Source of the DNA: Salticus scenicus
Lineage: Eukaryota; Arthropoda; Arachnida; Araneae; Salticidae
Direction: 5' to 3'
Assembly: GCA_963930645.1 (NCBI GenBank)
Contig: OZ005649.1
Span: 76,970,626 to 77,034,625 of the forward strand
DNA: 64,000 bases
A model generated the notes under the pieces. That model saw only the letters and a program-made list of their open reading frames with translations. It was not told the DNA's origin and did not search any database. The position numbers were made by a program, and so were the translations under genes. This document shows positions 58,078 through 64,000 of this stretch, one piece after another. How positions within the stretch are numbered: position 1 is the first letter of the stretch; each line of letters begins with the position of its first letter.

Positions 58078-58534
58078 GCATGTTTTGAAACTTCCTGAAT
58101 ACTGAGGTCGAATTTTACAGTTTGATCTTTGCCTGTGTCTGTCAGAGTAAATTAAAAACAAATAATTGCAGATGAACCAAATGATGTATTTTGATATTAA
58201 TACGTTTGTTACTAGAATGGTTTGTTCAAGATTGATAAGTCTCAAGGAATGTTGGTATGAAAGTTATCTGAATAATTTTAAATGAAATTTTGAACTTGAT
58301 AAGAGATTTTAATTCTATATAAATTTAGATACAATGATGAAACGGGGGATTGAGGGGGGCGGTATCCCCCTCACATGGAATTATTTGTCAAATAAAGCTG
58401 TTCCGAAACCAAATTTGACTTGTTTTAAGATAGTTTTACATAACAGTACTCATTATCTTAAACCTTAATCTCGAATCTGTACTTATAGTATTAAATTTCA
58501 GGGTAAGAGAAAGTCGTGTGAGTGACACACCCGA
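57396..58534 (+). mobile_element. HINE-like element, family A, copy F6
   Basis: 5' ACTTTTCTTACCCATAAGGT with ACAGAAAGTATTG (hairpin), ACGTTTTGAGGTCCTCTGAA, (TG)n/(TCTG) at 57,517-57,542, and repeat cores TATACAGGGGAACCCAAGAT and TTTACAGGGCTACACAAAAG. A second head-like block lies at 58,080 after a poly-T, and a GGGGGGCGGTATCCCCC hairpin at about 58,355. The 3' GGTAAGAGAAAGTC is followed by hairpin GTGTGAGTGACACAC and CCCGATT. Full length by comparison with F4. Noncoding. Confidence 0.8.
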
Positions 58535-59004
58535 TTATTTTATAGACGTAGTATTTGATATTTGCTGCCTCGAATGTTACTAATCACTAATAATTTCATT
58601 TTTCTTTTTTGTTTAATGAAATTTCTTTCTTTCTCTCTCTCTCTCTTTTTTATTATTATTTTTATGGGGGTGTATTTTTCTAATTTTTTAATAATGAAAT
58701 ATTCTTAAATTACAGTTATTTTAGTTTTGAGCTGCAAACAAATTTCCAAATTTTTAAAGATTTTATGACCTTATTTATTTTAATATTGCACTTCAGTGTT
58801 AATTAAATTCGAGTATAGTGCTCTGTTGTTCCATGATCTTTTGAAATAAAGCAACATTTACGAAGCAGTCTGTCAAGCGATTTGTGTCACAGGCACCACC
58901 AAGCAGGATTATCTACGGTGAAAATTATCAGGAGTCTCTTGCCAGTTAGTAATATCTATTCCTAATATATATATATATTTACACAATTTCCCATCGTGTT
59001 ATGT
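58535..59004. other. AT-rich spacer
   Basis: A TTTC/TC-rich tract lies at 58,622-58,650. No features otherwise. Confidence 0.45.
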
Positions 59005-59444
59005 AGCATGATGTTAAGTCTGCAGATATTTAAAAAAAAATCATAAGAATTGTAGGAAATGGTAGAATTGACTGCGGTCTGTGAAAACGTTATTCTCGTG
59101 AAGGGGTATTTTCTTTGGTAAAGAAAAAAATAATAGTTAAAATTTTCGTCGATAAAGGGCTTTATATGTAAAAAAGTCACACATTTTCTTGAAAAGCTAT
59201 ATTTATTTGCTTGCAAACATTTACAGGCATATAAATCCTATTTCATGTATCTGTCATCACGCAAATTACAGTTCGCAAACGAGTTACGACACTTTAAACC
59301 GCATCTTCACTTGACGGATCTCACCTGAAGGAAAACATCTTCATTAATAACACTTTACAATTTTTATTAAAATCACACAATCAACTGTGGAAGAAAATCA
59401 TATTTATTGAATTTTTTTTATCTTTTCCGACTGAGTGAAAATAA

Positions 59445-59517
59445 TGCCTGGACCGGGAGTCGAACTCCGGATCTTTGACTTACAAGGTCAAGGCTCTACC
59501 AATTAAGCTATCCAGGT
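59445..59517 (-). tRNA. tRNA-like module, Thr(TGT)-like, probably SINE-derived
   Basis: On the minus strand 73 bases can be folded. Acceptor ACCTGGA / TCCAGGC pairs 6 of 7; D-arm GCTT-AATTGGTA-GAGC; anticodon arm TTGAC-CTTGTAA-GTCAA with anticodon TGT; T-loop TTCGACT. The T-stem (CGGAG / CCCGG) has two mismatches, and the unit lies in a SINE-like insertion, so a pseudogene or SINE head is more likely than a working tRNA. Confidence 0.45.
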
Positions 59518-59827
59518 CGACACCCCGGTCAGCATTACTCACTCAGACAACCTTTAGGCAGAAACATCTCTGGTCTATCTTGTAGATAGCTCAACAGAAA
59601 CAAGCCGCAGGAAATGGAAAACACCATTATATAATGGGAGAAAGAAATACAATTTTTATTAAAATCACACAATTGTGTGATTTTAATAAAAATTGTATTT
59701 CTTTCTCCCATTATATAATGGTGTCTTCCATTTCCTGCGGCTTGTTTCTGTTGAGCTATCTACAAGATAGACCAGAGATGTTTCTGCCTAAAGGTTGTCT
59801 GAGTGAGTAATGCTGACCGGGGTGTCG

Positions 59828-59900
59828 ACCTGGATAGCTTAATTGGTAGAGCCTTGACCTTGTAAGTCAAAGATCCGGAGTTCGACTCCCGGTCCAGGCA
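59828..59900 (+). tRNA. tRNA-like module, inverted twin
   Basis: Exact mirror copy of 59,445-59,517 (the coordinate sums agree, 119,345), with the same TGT anticodon and the same two T-stem mismatches. Confidence 0.45.
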
Positions 59901-60090
59901 TTATTTTCACTCAGTCGGAAAAAAAAATCAATAATAACACTTTATCTATGAATTCAGCATCGCAGTTAAAACTTCATATGTGCATAAGTAGGAGGCAGCA
60001 TAAGAAATTAGCTGTATTAATCGTGTTCAATTTTTAGGACTCTGATTTGCACAGTTCTTGTTACGCAATCGTGCATCGTCCTCTATCGAC

Positions 60091-60121
<31 letters not shown>

Positions 60122-60260
60122 AATTTTTCCTTTGCCAAAAACAATTCCCTTTCACGAGAATAACTTTTATGCAAACAGCATTAATTTCACCTAGTATGCA
60201 TAAAAATTTTGAAACATTTTTTTTTTTTTTTATACATGAGGAATCTAAAATCTCAAAATT

Positions 60261-61136
60261 GGTATGCTATCAGCCTATAAGATCGTCCATTTGATAATTC
60301 GATAGTTTATAAAACAATGTAAAAGAGTTGGTGAATAAATTTCGCATTTTTAACAAAACGTTTCTTTTAGAATGCATACCTCTGTATTTATTTCTGCACA
60401 TAGTTTTTTGCATACATTTTATTCGTTATTTCTCAACATGTGTAAACCAAAAGCAATTATAAATTGAAATTTTATTTGATATTAAAGAGCAACATAAATT
60501 TTAACTTATTTTAAATTTAAAATATTAATTAATTTATTAAAATATTATTATATGGCTAAAATTTGTCAATTTCGTTTGCCTCGGGCATGCAAATTAACTT
60601 AGCAAATACCAAAGGTCAAAATTCACTGTTTCAAAAATATAAGAGATACCTGCTTCTTTCTGAATTGAATTAATTAAGCTTGTTCTTAAAATAAAATTGT
60701 GTTATTCAAGGTAATATTTTATAAATATTAAAAATTTTATTTTTATTAAATACATTTTATAAAGTGCTTAAATTTTATAATTTCTTATTTTTTTTAACTT
60801 TCTCTTTTTATAAACTTTATAGTCTTCTTTCTTATGTAAGTTTACACAACCTTTTTTATTTATTTATTTATTTATTCATTTATATTTATTTTATTTTATT
60901 TTATTTATTTATTTATTTATTTATTTTTCGTGCTGAAGGAATGTTTTTTGTTTTGATTTTTCCTTTTCAGAATTTAAAATGCATAATTTGTATGTAATTT
61001 TCAAGAAAAAAAGTCCATTCAATGGGTAATATACACATATATAATAATATTAAAAAAAAAAAAAAAATCTGCACAAGACGATCCAGATATAAAATTCATA
61101 ATAATTATATAAAAATGACGAAATCACAGAGAGGTA
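60261..61136. other. AT-rich stretch
   Basis: (TTTA)n/(TTTTA)n at 60,857-60,927. The reading frame across it (60,764-60,997) is made of this repeat. No genes recognised. Confidence 0.5.
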
Positions 61137-61445
61137 TGTTAGTTGGTTGGGTTTAACGTTGCACTAGTGCTGCATACTGGCGATGGTCTAGTACTGGTCC
61201 CTAGTTGTAGTCCGAAGACATGTCATCACAATTTTAATACTTCATGGAGAGGATGGCTCCCCGCATCGGTGACCCTCAGAGGTATAATTTAGATGAGAAC
61301 AGGGAGGACATTGCATTGCTGCCATAATGGATTATCCATGCATCAGTCACCAGTTGTGTACACGACTGTCTTTGTCCGTTTCGAGTATTAATCACACAAT
61401 CTTTTAATTACGGACTCGGTGCTCTACCGACCGGTGTACAACGAT
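61137..61445 (-). mobile_element. tRNA-derived SINE, near full length
   Basis: Minus strand: the head CCGGTCGGTAGAGCACCGAG resembles a tRNA D-arm/A box, and TAATACTCGAAACGG a degenerate B box about 35 bp later. The body follows with ATGGCAGCAATGCAATGTCC, GGGGAGCCATCCTCTCCATG and TGTGATGACATGTCTTCGGA. The 3' end is AACGTTAAACCCAACCAACT, a simple-repeat tail. Copies at 13.2 and 39.1 kb contain only the distal body. Confidence 0.7.
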
Positions 61446-62790
61446 CCAAAATCACAGAAATAATTGAGATAACTATATGAAAAATAGTCGGCCTAGCGGT
61501 TGATACTTCCAAATAAATGTTTTTTTTTTTTTGTTTTTTTTTTTTTACATCTATTCTTTTTGACTTTCAAGAGAATTTAAATCTCTTAACATCAAATTAA
61601 AAACATAATTTAAATTAATGGAATCATCTTTTATATCTCAACACATATAAAAAAAGTTTTATAGCTAAAAATGCTCAACAAATTATTTTCAAAGAAATAA
61701 TTAATTATTTTTAGTGTTATGAACTCTATATTATTTATTATAATTATTGACGATTTTTTTAGGTTTTTCCTATAATTTTAATAATTATTTTGAACTGAAT
61801 TCGGTGATATATCGTGGGGACCGAGTAAGAATATCATGAAATCTCCAAATGATTGTTTTTTATAGTATTATATCTCTTCTTTTAAACTCTTTTTTCCGGC
61901 ATACTAAATTTGTTTCAATTTACGGATATTTTATTTTCTCAATGCATTGTTGCAATTGTGACGTCATATATTTCCCTACTAAATCATTCCTTTTCTCATT
62001 GTTGTATACATTCCTCCAAACTAGGGTTAAAAAATTATGTTCTGTATATTCGTACATGTTTAGAACATTAGTTGTACATTATTGTATCTATTACATTAGC
62101 AATGTTCCCGGAAACTTGGGTATTTATCATTACAAGGTATAGAAAATTATCTTGTTTTGACGGAATCATCAATTTTTATAGACCATGTAGTACGAATTTG
62201 GATCTGTGTTAACAAGTATTTTTGATGTCTTATTTTTACTTTTAGAATTTTTGAAGAACAGAAACTTTTCAGCATTTGACATTAAATTAAAATCTATTAA
62301 TGATATTTTTTTCATTATAATTATAACATTAAATTTTAGGCGTTCTTTAAAAAGTAATACCGCTTTGTATTTTAGTAGTTGAGTGTTTCAGTTATCATGT
62401 GAACAATGTCTTAGGATATCTTCATACTGACTCTCATATAATCATTCATGTGCATTACCATTTATTGTGGTTAACTCTTCAGAATAATATGAGATACAGA
62501 GAAATTTTCTACAAGGACACATTCGTTTTAAAATCGAAGAGATATTTCTTTACATATCAAATAATGCTGATTATACAATGGTTACTATAATATTCAATTT
62601 CATAATTTTCTTTCTTCTACTGCAATCTAGCTTCAATTCCTGTGTAAAAATGATTCCATCTATTAGTCTATTTTAATAATGACACGAATATTGCATAACT
62701 AGATTAATTTTAATTCCTCTAACTTGACACAATATTTTGTTTCCGGTACAGATTTGAAAACAAAACATCATCCAATGTAATATATATAAA
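61446..62790. other. AT-rich stretch without recognised genes
   Basis: Poly-T at 61,521-61,547. Reading frames at 61,849-62,142 and 62,399-62,590 have no domains and no splice context. Confidence 0.45.
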
Positions 62791-63106
62791 AGGGGTGATC
62801 AAGAAAAATGGTTACAAGTCGAATAAAGAAATATTTATTAACAATAGACAGAAAATACAAAAGAGAATTAAAAGGCATAAGTGCCTATCACTTTTCGGCA
62901 TAACCCCCAAGCATTTATCAGAACGCAGAACCGGCGGATGTTTTCACAGCACTGTCTGAAGAGAACTGTTTGCCGTATAAGTGCTCCTTCAAACTCAGAA
63001 ACAGGAAATAGTCACTGGGTGCCAAATATGGGCAGTATGGGGGTGACTCCAGATTTCCCACCTGAACCGTCGCACAGTGGATCGAAGTATAGGCAGTGGC
63101 GAACAA
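62791..63106 (-). pseudogene. Mariner transposase C-terminal fragment with one TIR
   Basis: Minus strand reads ATVQVGNLESPPYCPYLAPS, DYFLFLSLKEHLYGKQFSSD and SAVKTS. This is the D34D-side block (usual SPDLAPSDYxLF), with the first Asp of that block replaced by Tyr; the second Asp is kept. A frameshift follows and the C-terminal tail is degraded. The element end AGGGGTGATCAAGAAAAATG at 62,791 looks like a mariner TIR. The other end is missing. Confidence 0.75.
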
Positions 63107-64000
63107 AGGAAGGTTATGGTATAATTATTATCTATGTATGATGTTTTTTGTCATATTTCGATTTAAATATGCATATATGTATAATACTAAAAGCAATTCT
63201 ATGTTTTTTTAACCCTTTATAAGGCCGCAGAAATATTTTCACCACCAAAGTCGTTATAATTTTATTCAACTGGCACCATTCTTTTTAAATAATGATTCCT
63301 GTGTATCATTTCGCTAGAAAAATATCAGTATAAATATTATTTTTATAATATTGGTGCGAAAAAAAAAAAATAGTCGTTTGTGGCAATTCTGCTTATGCTA
63401 ATACATTGGGTTATGAGAAGTTTGCGATTAACTAAGAGAATGATGTGTCAAAATTAAAATTAATTATTTCAAATAAGCTAAATGATTTTTTTTTTCTTTA
63501 CATCGATTTTTATTCGTGAAATTAGTTTAATGTGCCATTTGAGGAAAAATTGGCATTATAAAGAGGTTAAACGGTATCATATTTTTCTGCTGCAAACAGC
63601 TATTTAGAAACATACCTGATAAAGAAACAAATGTTGCATAAAAGAAGAGAATAAAAGGAAATAAATAAAAATTTCGTGAAGAAAATCTATATTTATAACA
63701 CAATTAATTTAGCACACAATATTAAATATATCATCATATTACTGCTTCTTTTTTCTTTCTTTTTTTATGCAGTATTTCAATATAAAACTCATGCAAGCAT
63801 TTACTGACAAACTCTATGAAAAATTCACATTTGTCTTTATTTTTATTGCACAGAAACTTTTACTTTAAATCGTAATATGGGATTATAATATTTAATTTTA
63901 ACATTTAGTAAGTTAACATTAAACATTTATTTAATTTTAACATTTTATGACACATCACATTTACAAACCATTTACATTTCCCTATTTTTGGGGGTCCAGC
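63107..64000. other. AT-rich stretch to the window edge
   Basis: No features supported. Confidence 0.45.

Larger units (their letters stand above)
59358..59931. mobile_element. Palindromic tRNA-derived SINE insertion with 13-bp TSD
   Basis: The insertion is flanked by TAATAACACTTTA at 59,345-59,357 and 59,932-59,944. Two arms of about 250 bp (59,423-59,672 and 59,673-59,922) are inverted copies in perfect register around 59,672/59,673, with one mismatch noticed. The centre is CACACAATTGTGTG with no spacer. Each arm carries one tRNA-like unit followed, in its own direction, by TTATTTTCACTCAGTCGGAA. The left flank between TSD and arm (59,358-59,422) starts with another copy of the central CAATTTTTATTAAAATCACA sequence. 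Confidence 0.85.
59005..60260. mobile_element. Mariner-family element with long TIRs (copy M3), split by a palindromic SINE
   Basis: Left arm block GTTATTCTCGTGAAGGGGTA with TTTTCTTTGGTAAAGAAAAA (59,090-59,130) is answered in inverted orientation by GTTATTCTCGTGAAAGGGAA with TTTTTGGCAAAGGAAAAATT (60,120-60,165). A TCGTCGATA / TCTATCGAC pair borders each arm. The minus strand near 59,230-59,290 resembles the degraded transposase end seen in M2. The palindrome 59,358-59,931 is inserted with a 13-bp target duplication. Outer ends are diverged and approximate. Confidence 0.6.

Noticed and set aside
59445..59900. Two functional tRNA-Thr genes
   Set aside because: Two T-stem mismatches and one acceptor mismatch, location in a palindromic SINE-like insertion, and absence of a terminator T run directly after the unit argue against function.
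1..64000. CRISPR arrays, operons, rRNA or viral genes
   Set aside because: No direct-repeat/spacer pattern, bacterial-type gene organisation, rRNA or virus-like coding was seen; the tandem repeats have no unique spacers.

Overview
The window is a very AT-rich, repeat-dense stretch of animal nuclear DNA. No bacterial gene organisation is present: there are no operons, no intact long reading frames and no rRNA. A GT-AG intron, mariner/Tc1, Tigger/pogo, piggyBac-like and Penelope-like elements, tRNA-derived SINEs and abundant microsatellites point to an arthropod. The SINE types and the Penelope RT style fit a chelicerate such as a spider, but that is inference; no diagnostic gene is present.

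Layout. 1-5.4 kb: a mariner-type helix-turn-helix fragment at the left edge, then a decayed Penelope-like (Naiad-style) reverse transcriptase on the minus strand, split by an internally deleted Tigger element. 5.4-15.7 kb: several rolling-circle-like (Helentron/HINE-like) elements, one inside a mariner-family element, plus tandem arrays derived from them and a pogo-type element. 17.3-20.4 kb: a SINE and a full-length 2.5 kb element of a second HINE-like family. 20.9-21.8 kb: a foldback element with a 40-bp minisatellite between arms that carry hammerhead-ribozyme-like motifs. 22.8-26.7 kb: the only convincing host gene piece, the 3' end of a plus-strand gene (two exons, frame preserved across the splice), whose last exon and intron lie in a 1.85 kb tandem duplication. 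28.9-30.5 kb: two G-rich MITEs and a truncated copy of the second HINE-like family. 32.2-33.1 kb: an internally deleted mariner. 36.8-45.4 kb: mariner remnant, HINE-like copies, a TTAA-flanked element with its empty site preserved next door, a foldback element and a Helitron-like block with a CTCF-like tandem array. 47-51.4 kb: a MITE, a mariner remnant and a 1.29 kb triplication. 52.5-56.2 kb: dispersed direct repeats, MITEs and a foldback Tc1-type element. 56.2-58.5 kb: two HINE-like copies head to head. 59-60.3 kb: a mariner-family element split by a near-perfect palindrome carrying two tRNA-like modules. 61-63.1 kb: a SINE and a mariner C-terminal fragment.

The strongest pattern is one architecture shared by unrelated sequences: a self-complementary 5' end, a microsatellite at a fixed place near the 5' end, ~60-340 bp internal tandem repeats, a 3' subterminal copy of the 5' sequence in inverted orientation, then a short hairpin and a C(T/C)AG-like end followed by T. 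It matches what is known of nonautonomous Helentrons (HINE/DINE-1) and is backed here by covarying 3' hairpins. No cellular pathway can be read from the window; apart from the gene 3' end, all recognisable coding matter is broken transposon sequence.
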